A stretch of DNA of 33,267 nt, taken from NCBI RefSeq assembly GCF_000455365.1, contig NZ_HG315686.1:682502-715768 (forward strand). Reading direction: 5' to 3'. The position numbers were made by a program, and so were the translations under genes. Below, piece after piece: positions 23,504 to 32,627 of this stretch (its first letter is position 1; every line of letters begins with the position of its first letter). The notes under the pieces were generated by a model. The model ran no database searches and was not told the origin of the DNA. It worked only from the letters and a program-made list of their open reading frames with translations. The stretch is from Halopiger djelfimassiliensis. Its GTDB lineage: Archaea > Halobacteriota > Halobacteria > Halobacteriales > Natrialbaceae.

Positions 23504-26500
23504 GCGACGAACCGATTATCGACGACCGGGATCAGGAAGAACTATTCGAGACGCTGATCGAACGCGCCGACGCGTATACCCGAACGTGGGACCCGAACAC
23601 GAGTGACGTCGGGCGGACGCTGCTCCGAATCTTCTCGTCGTTCGAGGCCGATACTCGGAATCGCCTGAACGAAGTCCCGGAGAAACACCTGCTTGCCTTT
23701 CTGGATGCACTCGACTTCGACCGTCGTCCACCACAGGCAGCGAGAACACCGCTTACGTTCCGTGTGTCGACTGACATCAACAGAAACGTTCCGATTCCGG
23801 GTGGGACGCAGGCGATCGCCGATACGGGTGACGGCGACTCGCAACTGTTCGAACTCCCACAGGACGCCGGCTTCGAGGCGACGCCCGCTCGGTTGACGGA
23901 CGTCGTCGGTATCAACCCAGATACGGACGTTATCGTCGACCACAGCGATGTCCTCGAGTCGGAATCGACCGAACTGTTCACAGGCGATAACCTGCAAGCG
24001 CACGTCCTCTATATGGGAAACGAGGCCGCGCTCAACCTCGAGGCGGGATCGTCGCTGTCGGTTTCCGTCGAGACGACCGGCGACGCCGAACGGTTTTTCG
24101 AGGCGACGGTCTGGGAGTACTACGGCGAGGACGCCGACGGAAACGAAGGCTGGTACGAGCTCGATCGGCCGTCGGACGGCCGCCGCGCGGACGGCGAGAT
24201 GGGAGTCGAAGCGCTCCAGGAGCGGCTCCAGTCCAGTTCGGCGACGATGGGAGGAGGAACCGGGAACGACGGCCGCGCCGAACGGACGTTCCGTCTCCCC
24301 GGAAAGACGGTCGAACGCGAAGTCAACGGCGTCGAGAGTCGGTGGATTCGGTGCGCTATCGACGACCAGGAGTCGAACGTCCTCTCGACGACGATCGAAT
24401 CGCTGTCGGTACACGTCGCCAGCGCCGGGCGGGAAGACGGACTGAACCCGGACATGCTGTTGTCGAATGACGTTCCGCTCTCGCCGGACGATGGCCCAAT
24501 CAGACCGTTCGGGCGGATCCCACAGCCACCGGCGACATTCTACGTTGCCTGTCAGGAGGCCTTCACGAAACCGGGCGGCGTCGTCGACCTCGAGTTCGTC
24601 TCGCCGACGCCCGATGACGCGGCGAGCGACGACGGCACGTCTGCCGAAGACGCCAACGAGGCCGCAACCGGACGGACCGGAACTGCCGGCGTCGGCGTCC
24701 TCGGCGGGTCGCCGCGGCTCTCCTGGGAGTACTGGAACGGCGATGGATGGACGCGATTGGATTCGGTCGAGGACGGTACCGATGCCCTCCGGACTCCCGG
24801 TGTCGTTCGGTTCGAAGTCCCGGACGACGTTGCGCCGACGACGGTCTCGGGGCATGACAACGTCTGGATCCGCGCCCGCCTGGTCGGCGGTAATTACGGC
24901 CAGCCATCGTTCGAGGTAACGAGTGAGGGAGAGCGTGGGGCGCTCGTCGACGAGCCCGACGCACCGACGTTCGCAGATATCGCCGTCCACTACGACCGGG
25001 GTTCTCAGCCGTTCGATACCGTATTCAGGTACAACAACGCCGCCTATAGTGACGATCTCACCGATAGAACGGGCGGATTTTCGCCGTTTGTAGAGACGCT
25101 CGACGACCGCCAGACTCTGTACTTCGGGTTTAACGACGTACTGGAGAACGGTCCACTGACGCTGTTTATTCCGGTCTCGGAGACGACCTACCCGCAGTCG
25201 TTCGATCCCGGCGTTCAGTGGGAATACTGCGTCGACGGCGAGGGACGGGAGTGGGCAAAGCTCGACGCTCACGACCGAACCGGTGGGCTAACCGAACGCG
25301 GGATCGTTACGCTCACGTTTCCGGAACCGACGACCGAGGTCGAACTGTTCGACCGGACCCGCCACTGGATTCGGGCCCGCGTGACCAAAGACGAGTTCGA
25401 TGTCGATCGCGACCGCCGCGGCGCTCGAACGGGGTCGATTACATCGGGACCGGATGCCGCCGACCGGACCGAAGCTGCGGCGGAATCGATCCCCGCCGAC
25501 GTCACGAGCGAGCGGACGACGACGCCACCCGTTCTCGAGGGGATCTATCCGAACACGCAGTGGGCGTACAACACCGTCACGATCGAACACGAGACGCTCG
25601 GATCCAGCGACGGCTCCCACGAGCAGTCGTTCAGGTGCGCGCACGCGCCCGTGATCGATATCGAGGTGTGGGTGGATGAACTGTCGACCCTGTCGGCCGG
25701 GCAGCGGCGAAAGCTGACCGCCGAGAACCCATCGGCCGTCGAACCCGAGTACGATTCTCGGGAGGAACTTACCGCGTTCTGGGTCCGCTGGACCGCCGTC
25801 GATGACTTCCTCGATTCGGGACCGACGGATCGACACTACGTCGTCAATCAAACACTCGGCGTGATCGAATTCGGCGACGGTAACAACGGTGCGATTCCGC
25901 CGGCCGGCCAGGACAACGTTCGGGCTACGTACACGACCGGCGGCGGAAGTGACGGCAACGTCGAGGCCGAGACGGTAACCGATCTGAAAAGTTCGGTCGC
26001 GCTGGTGGAGTCGGTCTCGAACCCGACGCCGGCCGACGGTGGTGCCGACGTCGAATCGACCGAGACGCTCGTCGCACGCTCGACGAACCGACTCAAACAC
26101 CGCGGGAGAGCGGTGACAGCGAGCGATTACGAGCAGGTCGCCAAAGCTGCGTTCCCGGAACTGGCCCGGGTTACGTGCGATCCGGATCTCGGGACGGGCG
26201 ACGGATCGCGCGTGACGGTCCTGATCGTTCCCCAGACCGAACGGGACAAGCCGCTGCCGTCGATGGAACTCAAACATCGCGTCCGGGAGACGTTGTACGA
26301 TCACGCACCGGCATCGCTGGTCGCCGCCGACGACGCGGACATCGTCGTCCGCGGACCGGGATACGGTGAACTCTCGATCGAGACGACGCTTCTCGCGACG
26401 AACGTCAAAAGCGTCTCGTTACTCAAAGGCGCAGTCGAGCGTCGTCTCGACGAGTATCTCCATCCCCTGTGGGGGAACGACGGGGACGGCTGGGAGTTCG

Positions 26501-26706
26501 GTGTGCTCCCCGATACCGACGAACTCTCCGACATCGTCGCCGACGTCGATTCCGTCTCGGAGGTGCTGGAGTTCGACGTCACGGTCGAGACCGGCGGCGA
26601 ACGGCGGTCGTTATCGGATCACGGGGCCTACCATTCGCTTCCACGAGACACGCTCGTCTGCAACGGCTCGCACCGGATCACCGTCACCGTGGAGGAGACG
26701 AGGTAA
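23500..26706 (+). CDS. Baseplate-J-type putative baseplate assembly protein (Afp11-like), first copy
   Basis: 1068 residues. The N-terminal part matches baseplate proteins (TLLRIFSSFEADTRNRLNEV, FLDALDFDRRPPQAA), and several beta-rich, WxxxP-like segments follow (LSWEYWNGDGWTRLDS, VRFEVPDDVAPTTVSG). The C-terminal third has the baseplate-J core: RHYVVNQTLGVIEFGDG, TTGGGSDGNVEAETVTDL, ARSTNRLKHRGRAVTASDYE, then YLHPLWGNDGDGWEFGVLPD. Acidic Thr/Glu linkers separate the blocks (around 370-390). It is paralogous to the next baseplate gene in both the N-terminal DRRPP region and the C-terminal DGDGW region. Together they build the wedge. The start is supported by a GGAGG box 11 bp upstream within micro-ORF 1. 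Confidence 0.9.
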   Translation: MSDEPIIDDRDQEELFETLIERADAYTRTWDPNTSDVGRTLLRIFSSFEADTRNRLNEVPEKHLLAFLDALDFDRRPPQAARTPLTFRVSTDINRNVPIPGGTQAIADTGDGDSQLFELPQDAGFEATPARLTDVVGINPDTDVIVDHSDVLESESTELFTGDNLQAHVLYMGNEAALNLEAGSSLSVSVETTGDAERFFEATVWEYYGEDADGNEGWYELDRPSDGRRADGEMGVEALQERLQSSSATMGGGTGNDGRAERTFRLPGKTVEREVNGVESRWIRCAIDDQESNVLSTTIESLSVHVASAGREDGLNPDMLLSNDVPLSPDDGPIRPFGRIPQPPATFYVACQEAFTKPGGVVDLEFVSPTPDDAASDDGTSAEDANEAATGRTGTAGVGVLGGSPRLSWEYWNGDGWTRLDSVEDGTDALRTPGVVRFEVPDDVAPTTVSGHDNVWIRARLVGGNYGQPSFEVTSEGERGALVDEPDAPTFADIAVHYDRGSQPFDTVFRYNNAAYSDDLTDRTGGFSPFVETLDDRQTLYFGFNDVLENGPLTLFIPVSETTYPQSFDPGVQWEYCVDGEGREWAKLDAHDRTGGLTERGIVTLTFPEPTTEVELFDRTRHWIRARVTKDEFDVDRDRRGARTGSITSGPDAADRTEAAAESIPADVTSERTTTPPVLEGIYPNTQWAYNTVTIEHETLGSSDGSHEQSFRCAHAPVIDIEVWVDELSTLSAGQRRKLTAENPSAVEPEYDSREELTAFWVRWTAVDDFLDSGPTDRHYVVNQTLGVIEFGDGNNGAIPPAGQDNVRATYTTGGGSDGNVEAETVTDLKSSVALVESVSNPTPADGGADVESTETLVARSTNRLKHRGRAVTASDYEQVAKAAFPELARVTCDPDLGTGDGSRVTVLIVPQTERDKPLPSMELKHRVRETLYDHAPASLVAADDADIVVRGPGYGELSIETTLLATNVKSVSLLKGAVERRLDEYLHPLWGNDGDGWEFGVLPDTDELSDIVADVDSVSEVLEFDVTVETGGERRSLSDHGAYHSLPRDTLVCNGSHRITVTVEETR

Positions 26707-26813
26707 TGACGGGGTCAGCGTTGTCACGTCGAGAGCGCGGCCCCCTGTCGACCGGAGCTGCCATCGACGACGGAGCCGAACTGCGGACTCGCCGATCGGG
26801 CGATCAGAGGTGA
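26706..26813 (+). CDS. Micro-ORF 2 of the eCIS operon, 35 residues, function unknown
   Basis: Frame MTGSALSRRERGPLSTGAAI to GDQR. Its ATG overlaps the preceding stop (TAATG), and a GGAGGAG box lies 10 bp before it within the preceding gene. The AGGTGAT at its 3' end forms the ribosome-binding site of the following baseplate gene. It is Arg-rich and hydrophilic with no recognised homologue. It may be a small subunit, a coupling peptide, or chance. A longer reading frame in the same phase upstream is a shadow of the previous gene. Confidence 0.35.
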   Translation: MTGSALSRRERGPLSTGAAIDDGAELRTRRSGDQR

Positions 26814-26820
26814 TACGACC

Positions 26821-28770
26821 ATGGGAATTGACGTACCAGAACTCGACGACAGGGACTACGAGGAGTTGCTTGAACAGGCGAAAAAGCGGATCCCGGCGTA
26901 CTCGGACGAGTGGACCGACTTCAATCCGCACGACCCGGGGATCACCATCCTCGAGGTACTCGCCTGGCTCACCGAGACGCACACCTATCAGCTCGATCAG
27001 ATCACCGACGACCACCGCGAGAAGTTCTTGCGATTGATCGGGCACGACCGTCGCCCGCCGACCCCGGCGACGGCGACGGTGGAGTTGTCGCCGCCACAGG
27101 CAGCGACGGGAAAACCCCTGCCGGCCGGAACGCGGCTGGCCGTCACCGACGGCACCGACGATGTCTATCGATTCGAGACCGATCACGAGGTGGTCCTCAC
27201 CGCCGCCGAGATCGAGCGAGTGGTCACCGTCGGGCCGGGACCGACCGAGCACGGGGAAGCGAACCGGACCGACGGAATGTTCTACCGACCCTTCGGCGAT
27301 ACCGTCGAGCGAGGAGACGCCGTCTACCTGGGATTCGATCGTGACCCGTTCGAGAGCACGGACCGTCTCACGCTCTCGGTCGACTATCACGATGTCGACC
27401 TTCCGGAGCCGACGCCGCCATCCGAGGATCACTCCGTCACGTTTACTCCCTCGGTCGAACTCGTCTGGGAGCATCGCGACCCTGAGACCGGACGGTGGCG
27501 ATCGCTCTCGGTCACCGAGGACGAAACGAATGCCCTGTACGAAGGCGGCCTGATCGAACTCGTCGGCGCGACCGCCGATTCGCCTCCACCGACGCGGGAC
27601 AGCCAGTGTCCGATCGACGATGCAGACGACTACGGTTGGGTTCGGTGCCGCGTCGAGACATCCGGCTACGAAATCCCGCCACAGATTGACGCCATCAGGA
27701 CGAACGTCGTCACCGCCAGCCACGCCGCATCGGTCACCGACGAACGACTGTCACCCGTCGGAAACGCGACCGGATCGGACGCATCTGCGAGGCTCGACGG
27801 GCAGACGTACGCGTTCGAGAATCGACCGATCCTCTCGACCACGGTACGTGTCGACGGGCAACGGTACGTCGAGGTCCCGGACTTCGATGCCTCGGGACCG
27901 GACGATCCACACTACGTCCTCGACCGGGAGCGTGGCCGCGTGACGTTTGGCGACGGCGAGACCGGTCGCGTACCGGCCCCGAACGCGACGATCACCGCCG
28001 ACTACGTCTACGGCGGCGGCAAGGAGGGAAACGTCTCGTCGACCGCAGTCTGGCAGTTCACCGACTCGAACACGCAACTGGCGACGGACGTTTCGCCTGC
28101 CGATATCGACGTCGTCCCGCTGTGTGCGGCCACCGGCGGCACCGACTCCGAGACGATCGAGGAGGCCCTCCGGCGCGCCCGGCGCGACCTCAGGCGACCG
28201 TACCGCGCAGTTACCGAGGATGACTACCGCTATCTCGCTTCACGGACACCCGGGCTCCGAATTAGCCGGACGAAAGTCTCGGTCGATGGCGATCGGACCA
28301 CCGTCGTCGTCGTCCCGTACGCACCTCCCGACGTCCCCAGTCCGGAACCGAGCGCGGGCTTCCTCGAGACGGTTCGGAAACACCTTCGAGAGCGAACCCT
28401 GCTGACCGACCGCGTCCACGTAACCGGTCCGCGGTACGTCCGGCTCGAACTCACCGTTACGGGGCATACTCGTCCCCGATACACTAGCGGCGGATACGAG
28501 GAAGACGTTACGGAAGCCATTACATCCTATCTCCATCCACTGTACGGGTACGACGGCGACGGGTGGCCGTTCGGCCGCACGCTCGAGGGGTCGGAACTGG
28601 TCGACGTGGTCAGCGACCTCGACGCGATCGACCGCGTAACCGACGTGACGATCACCGCCCACGGCGGGACGGCTATCGACGAACGCACCGTGTTGATCGA
28701 CGACACGTCGCTGTTCGCCGTCGAAGACGTGACTGTTGACCTGACGACGACCGATAACGGAGGGCGCTGA
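26821..28770 (+). CDS. Baseplate-J-type putative baseplate assembly protein, second copy (Afp12-like)
   Basis: 649 residues. N-terminal baseplate signature WTDFNPHDPGITILEVLAWL, followed by FLRLIGHDRRPPTPATA and VELSPPQAATGKPLPAGT. The C-terminal half has VLDRERGRVTFGDGETGRVP, ADYVYGGGKEGNVSSTA, EEALRRARRDLRRPYRAVTE and YLHPLYGYDGDGWPFGRTLE, matching the putative-baseplate-assembly family. It is shorter than the first copy because the middle beta blocks are fewer. The start has an AGGTGAT box 8 bp upstream that overlaps the micro-ORF 2 stop. It is followed by the tail protein after 2 bp. Confidence 0.9.
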   Translation: MGIDVPELDDRDYEELLEQAKKRIPAYSDEWTDFNPHDPGITILEVLAWLTETHTYQLDQITDDHREKFLRLIGHDRRPPTPATATVELSPPQAATGKPLPAGTRLAVTDGTDDVYRFETDHEVVLTAAEIERVVTVGPGPTEHGEANRTDGMFYRPFGDTVERGDAVYLGFDRDPFESTDRLTLSVDYHDVDLPEPTPPSEDHSVTFTPSVELVWEHRDPETGRWRSLSVTEDETNALYEGGLIELVGATADSPPPTRDSQCPIDDADDYGWVRCRVETSGYEIPPQIDAIRTNVVTASHAASVTDERLSPVGNATGSDASARLDGQTYAFENRPILSTTVRVDGQRYVEVPDFDASGPDDPHYVLDRERGRVTFGDGETGRVPAPNATITADYVYGGGKEGNVSSTAVWQFTDSNTQLATDVSPADIDVVPLCAATGGTDSETIEEALRRARRDLRRPYRAVTEDDYRYLASRTPGLRISRTKVSVDGDRTTVVVVPYAPPDVPSPEPSAGFLETVRKHLRERTLLTDRVHVTGPRYVRLELTVTGHTRPRYTSGGYEEDVTEAITSYLHPLYGYDGDGWPFGRTLEGSELVDVVSDLDAIDRVTDVTITAHGGTAIDERTVLIDDTSLFAVEDVTVDLTTTDNGGR

Positions 28771-28772
28771 CC

Positions 28773-31058
28773 ATGGAGTTTTCGTACGCGACGACCACGA
28801 GCGAATCCGACTGGGCCGAGTGGACGACACGCAACGTCGAGGTCGCCGACGGCGGGATCTCCCTGGCGCAAACGACGGCGATCCGCGAATCGAGCCTCGG
28901 GACCTCGATCGTCGATCTCGCCGTCGATCCGACGGGGCTGCTCTACACCCTCGACCCGTCGGGAGCACTGTATCGGTACGACCCGACCACCGACACCCGA
29001 CAGCGACTGCTCGACAGCGACGAGCTCTCGATCGAGTCTCCGCGCGCCGTCTGTGCCAGCGAAAACCGCGTGTTCGTCGTCGACGACGCCGACGGGACGA
29101 TCGTGACGGTCTCTCCTCGACTCCGACGAGAGACCGGAACGCTTCGGTCCCGGGCGGCCGAGCCGATCGAACTCACCTACGACGGCGGGACGATCTACGC
29201 GCTCGACGGCGACGAACGGATCGTCTGCATCGGCGACGACGAACTCAGCATCGACCAGTGGCGGCTCCAGTCGCCGGTCGACATCACGGTCGCGGACGAC
29301 CTTGTGTACGTCCTCGACATCGTCAACGAAGCGCCGACCGTCCGGGTGTTCGGGGACGAACGGGAGCGGCGGGACGATACGTACCCCCTGCCGACGGACG
29401 CGTTCGTCGCAGACGGAGAGGCGTTCGTCCCGACCGCGGTCACGGCCCCGCAGGGCACGATCGTGCTCGCCGGGACGATCGAGGAGCGGAACGAACACGG
29501 ACTGTTCGAGCTAGACCCGGACACCGGCGAGTTCCACCGCGTCCACGAACTCGAGGACGGCTGTGACCACCTCGTCAGTCGATCGACAGGGAACGAGGCC
29601 GGTGACGGCCGGGTCTTCTACGCGCTCGGCTGCGAAGACCGGACCTGCTACGCGTTGCGGGAGGTCACGGAGTACGCCCGTCACCCGGATCGCGACCGGC
29701 ACGTCGGACTGGCGGTCCACCGGTACGATTCCGGTATCGACGGCGTCGAGTGGCACCGCCTGGCGCTCGACCTCGCCCGCTCCGGTGCGAGCACCCAGGT
29801 TCGCGTTCGATACTACGCGACCGACGAGTCGGCGCTTCTGCCGTTCGATTCCGGCGGACCGTCGGACAACGCGGACAATGCGACGGACACCGACGAGACG
29901 GCCGACGGAACCGAGACCGGCCACACTCCTACGGCCATCCTCGACTCGGACGCCATCGAGACGCTGCACGAAGCGGACGTGGATTCGATCTGGGAACTCG
30001 CGACGACGGACGCCGATCGGGTGGCGACACGCAGCGATCGACTTACGCCCGACCAGGTCCGCTCGTGGCAGCGGACCGCCGGCGACGCGCTGGTCGACCA
30101 CGTCGAATCGAACTGGGCGCACGTCGACGAGATCGATCCGCAGGATATCCTACTTCGGGACGCGACGGGGCGATACCTGTACGTCGCCATCGAACTCGTC
30201 GGTAGTCCGACCGCAGCACCGTTGATCGATTCCGTGACGGCCTACTGTCCCCGTCGATCGTACCTCCGATATCTGCCCGAACTCTACCGGGAAAACGACC
30301 GGTCGGCCGCGTTTCTCGAACGGTTCCTCTCCGTCTTCGAAACGTCGTTCGTCGATATCGAATCGGAAATCGAACACATCGGACGCTACTTCGATCCACA
30401 CGGCGTGCCGAGCGAGTCACTCGCCTGGCTCGAAGACTGGCTCGCCGCCGACGCGTATCGCGACTGGCCGGAGAGCGCCCGCCGGGAGTACCTCGCACGC
30501 GCGCCCGAACTGTACGCGAAACGCGGGACACGAGCCGGCCTGCGGGCAACGCTCGAACTCTACTTGCGCCACGCAACGCCGGATCGAACCGAGCCGGCGA
30601 CCGAAGCAGGAGCAGCGACCGACCGCCAGCGACCAGTCACCTCTGGGGCTACTACCGCGGACGGAACGACATCGCGTGTCGCCCGCGACGGTGACGACCA
30701 GGCGGCCGGCGACATCGGCACGGGCCACCGACTGTTCTTCCTCGATCCGGCCGACCTCGACCGAACCGACGGCGAGTCGGCCAGACAGGAGTACGCCTCG
30801 ATGCTGTCCGGGGATCGCTCGTTCGTCCTGTTCTGTGGCCCGTTCGAATCCGATACCCAACGGGCGGCCGTCGAGGAGATCATCGAGACCGAAAAGCCGG
30901 CCCACGTCGACGCGCACGTACTCGCGCTCGAGGACGAGTTCACGCTTCGCGGGGACACGTTCCTCGGACTCAACACCAGGTTGCAGACGCGGACCTTCGC
31001 CATGGGCGAGGCCGCTCTCGGGGAGGACACCGTCCTCGGGACCCGCGAGTCGGACTGA
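28773..31058 (+). CDS. P2 I-type tail protein with N-terminal beta-propeller domain
   Basis: 761 residues. Residues about 40-290 are repeated propeller-like strands (VDLAVDPTGLLYTLDPSG, RVFVVDDADGTIVTVSPR, ITVADDLVYVLDIVNEA, HGLFELDPDTGEFHRV). A beta-rich region ends near 490. Then comes the tail-P2-I block: RYLPELYRENDRSAAFLERF, VFETSFVDIESEIEHIGRYF and YAKRGTRAGLRATLELYL (about 495-600). The family's closing segment FLGLNTRLQTRTFAMGEAAL is at the C-terminus. A disordered Thr/Ala/Gly insertion lies at about 605-650. In other eCIS and phages this protein lies at the baseplate periphery and contacts fibres; no fibre gene is in the window. The start has a GGAGG box 9 bp upstream. Confidence 0.88.
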   Translation: MEFSYATTTSESDWAEWTTRNVEVADGGISLAQTTAIRESSLGTSIVDLAVDPTGLLYTLDPSGALYRYDPTTDTRQRLLDSDELSIESPRAVCASENRVFVVDDADGTIVTVSPRLRRETGTLRSRAAEPIELTYDGGTIYALDGDERIVCIGDDELSIDQWRLQSPVDITVADDLVYVLDIVNEAPTVRVFGDERERRDDTYPLPTDAFVADGEAFVPTAVTAPQGTIVLAGTIEERNEHGLFELDPDTGEFHRVHELEDGCDHLVSRSTGNEAGDGRVFYALGCEDRTCYALREVTEYARHPDRDRHVGLAVHRYDSGIDGVEWHRLALDLARSGASTQVRVRYYATDESALLPFDSGGPSDNADNATDTDETADGTETGHTPTAILDSDAIETLHEADVDSIWELATTDADRVATRSDRLTPDQVRSWQRTAGDALVDHVESNWAHVDEIDPQDILLRDATGRYLYVAIELVGSPTAAPLIDSVTAYCPRRSYLRYLPELYRENDRSAAFLERFLSVFETSFVDIESEIEHIGRYFDPHGVPSESLAWLEDWLAADAYRDWPESARREYLARAPELYAKRGTRAGLRATLELYLRHATPDRTEPATEAGAATDRQRPVTSGATTADGTTSRVARDGDDQAAGDIGTGHRLFFLDPADLDRTDGESARQEYASMLSGDRSFVLFCGPFESDTQRAAVEEIIETEKPAHVDAHVLALEDEFTLRGDTFLGLNTRLQTRTFAMGEAALGEDTVLGTRESD

Positions 31059-31234
31059 TCGATTCCCACCGCTCGTTGGGTCCCGTTGCGTCGGCGGCCT
31101 GGTACGATCTCTCGTCGCGGGTGAACGCTTCGCTTTCCGGCGGAGGGTTCGGCGGTGGTTCGGCCTGTTCAGATGGGCTGCGATTGAATGTCGTCTTCGT
31201 GCGTGTCCAAGTTAGGCTTCGTATCCTGAACTTC
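31059..31234. other. Intergenic gap between convergent genes
   Basis: 176 bp between the tail protein stop and the stop of the short DUF4157 gene on the other strand. Short plus- and minus-strand frames cross it but show no protein-like pattern. No clear terminator hairpin with a T-run was recognised. Transcription from both sides must end near here. Confidence 0.4.
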
Positions 31235-31708
31235 CTACTGATTTTCAGCACCGATCTCACGTAGATTACTACCGTTTTGAAGATATTGTCGACCCTCATG
31301 GGTCATAGATTCGGCACTCTTCGTCGACCGCGGGTCGTGGTCATCCGTCCGATTGACGACCAGCGCCCCCTCACCCGACAGTGCTTCCTCGGCAGCCCGA
31401 TCGGCTTCGCGCTCTAACTGCGGATCGGGATCGATCTCCAAGTCAGCATCCGACTGGGGCATCATGCTGATCGCCGCACCGGTCTGCTGGCGGACGTGAG
31501 CTAACTCGTGTGCCAGCAGGAACTGGCCCTCCGGGCTCTCGGGATCGTATTCGGCGTAGTTGAACGCGAGATGGTTGCTGACGGTAACGGTCCGGGCATT
31601 GATGTCTTGGCAGGCGTTGGCAGTCTGCGGCCCGGTGTAGATGCGGACGTCCCCCAGCGGGTCATCCATGTGTTCTTCCAGCGCCTGCTGTGTCTGCCGG
31701 ACGAGCAT
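31235..31708 (-). CDS. Short DUF4157-type HExxH protein, second copy, eCIS-associated
   Basis: 157 residues containing the DUF4157 metallopeptidase-like core. DDPLGDVRIYTGPQTANACQ is followed by FNYAEYDPESPEGQFLLA, the zinc motif HELAH, RQQTGAAIS and a closing LEREADRAAEEALSGEG. Glu and both His of HExxH are intact. There is no signal peptide. Its N-terminus is shorter than usual for the family, and no ribosome-binding site is seen before the Met used, so the start is uncertain. It carries a 32-residue block almost identical to one in the partial DUF4157 gene at the window edge. Its C-terminal about 50 residues are polar and disordered, with no second domain. DUF4157 proteins are common in eCIS loci, often as possible toxin or cargo carriers (general knowledge). 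Confidence 0.8.
   Translation of the reverse strand: MLVRQTQQALEEHMDDPLGDVRIYTGPQTANACQDINARTVTVSNHLAFNYAEYDPESPEGQFLLAHELAHVRQQTGAAISMMPQSDADLEIDPDPQLEREADRAAEEALSGEGALVVNRTDDHDPRSTKSAESMTHEGRQYLQNGSNLREIGAENQ
31401..31496. repeat. 96-bp block shared between the two DUF4157 genes, copy 1
   Basis: Differs at 10 of 96 bases from the copy at 33172-33267, hand-aligned. Only one of the 32 encoded residues changes (Gln to Lys, with two of the ten substitutions in that codon), so eight changes are synonymous. Strong protein conservation with synonymous drift indicates selection on this piece of the DUF4157 domain rather than a fresh DNA duplication. Confidence 0.9.
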
Positions 31709-31713
31709 CGCGG

Positions 31714-32625
31714 TTACCGGCTGAACAGTGTGTCTTTGATCTGGTCGTACAGCGACTGATCGCTCCCTGAATCGACCAGTCCCCCGAGTTCGTCCCAGGT
31801 GATCGGGAGATCCGGGCGGAATTCGTGGGTATAGCCGGGGATATCCGCGCTGAAGTCGTAATACGGCGGGTAAACATCAAACCTATTGTATTTCCCAGTG
31901 AACCGATACTGGCCGTGGCCGAGCACTCGGTACTCCTCGGGCGGTTCCAGCCCCATCATGAGATAGCAATCGCGGATCTGACACCGGAGATTATAGACGA
32001 GATAATCCCGGAACGGAGCCGGATCGACCAGCGGTGCCGGGAACAGTTCGACCCGGGCGTCCGGTTCTCGATCCGGCGCGTCACCGCGCCAGACCGTTTT
32101 GCGTTCCCCTCTGGCGACGTAGTACATGATGCCGATGCCCGATGTCGCCTCGATCTGGTCGTCTCCGTCGAGGTAGATCTCCTGTTTGTAGATGACCGCG
32201 TCCTCGCCGCCAATCTGCTCCGCGGGAAGTGCTTCCGGGCGCGTGGTATCCCCAATATCAACGTCCGGGTCGTCCGCGTAGTGACTCAGACTCTGGGAAA
32301 GGAGGTCACCGAAGTATCTCTTTATCTCCTCGACCGAGAGGTCCTGCAACGCCTGCCGGACCGCCTCGAACTGATTCGCGTCTAGATCCCACGGCAGTGT
32401 GTCGTACTCCGTCTCCTGATCGACATAGTATTTCGCATACCGACGAGCCTGACCGACGTGTTCACCCTCGCTATGTGTTCGTTTTTCTGCTTTGTCTGGG
32501 TAGCCGTCTTGTTCGTGACCCATTATTTCCCCCCTCCTGTCCATCTCTATAAGGTGCTCAACGTTGTTGTTGTCAATGACGCTCAGGCCAACCCTCTCAG
32601 ATTCACCAGTTATGATTGCATCCAT
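31714..32625 (-). CDS. 303-residue protein of unknown function between two DUF4157 genes
   Basis: Acidic and soluble, with no membrane segment or signal. Two in-frame starts both have strong AGGAGG-type boxes: the first at 32625 (box 8 bp upstream) and the second at 32523 (box 9 bp upstream, itself in coding sequence), giving 303 or 269 residues. The internal pattern is rich in Tyr, Asp and Pro: RRYAKYYVDQETEYDTLPWD, DYLVYNLRCQIRDCYLMMGL, YRFTGKYNRFDVYPPYYDFS. These look like conserved cores of a haloarchaeal family, but no name or function is known to me. It follows the partial effector gene by 2 bp and ends 5 bp before the short DUF4157 gene. An immunity protein or adaptor is one reading; a standalone enzyme is another. 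Confidence 0.6.
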   Translation of the reverse strand: MDAIITGESERVGLSVIDNNNVEHLIEMDRRGEIMGHEQDGYPDKAEKRTHSEGEHVGQARRYAKYYVDQETEYDTLPWDLDANQFEAVRQALQDLSVEEIKRYFGDLLSQSLSHYADDPDVDIGDTTRPEALPAEQIGGEDAVIYKQEIYLDGDDQIEATSGIGIMYYVARGERKTVWRGDAPDREPDARVELFPAPLVDPAPFRDYLVYNLRCQIRDCYLMMGLEPPEEYRVLGHGQYRFTGKYNRFDVYPPYYDFSADIPGYTHEFRPDLPITWDELGGLVDSGSDQSLYDQIKDTLFSR

Positions 32626-32627
32626 AC

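Noticed and set aside
16134-31058. Prophage or archaeal virus instead of an injection system
   Set aside because: There are no capsid, portal, terminase, integrase or replication genes, and the LysM/PAAR/baseplate-J/DUF4157 combination fits eCIS better.
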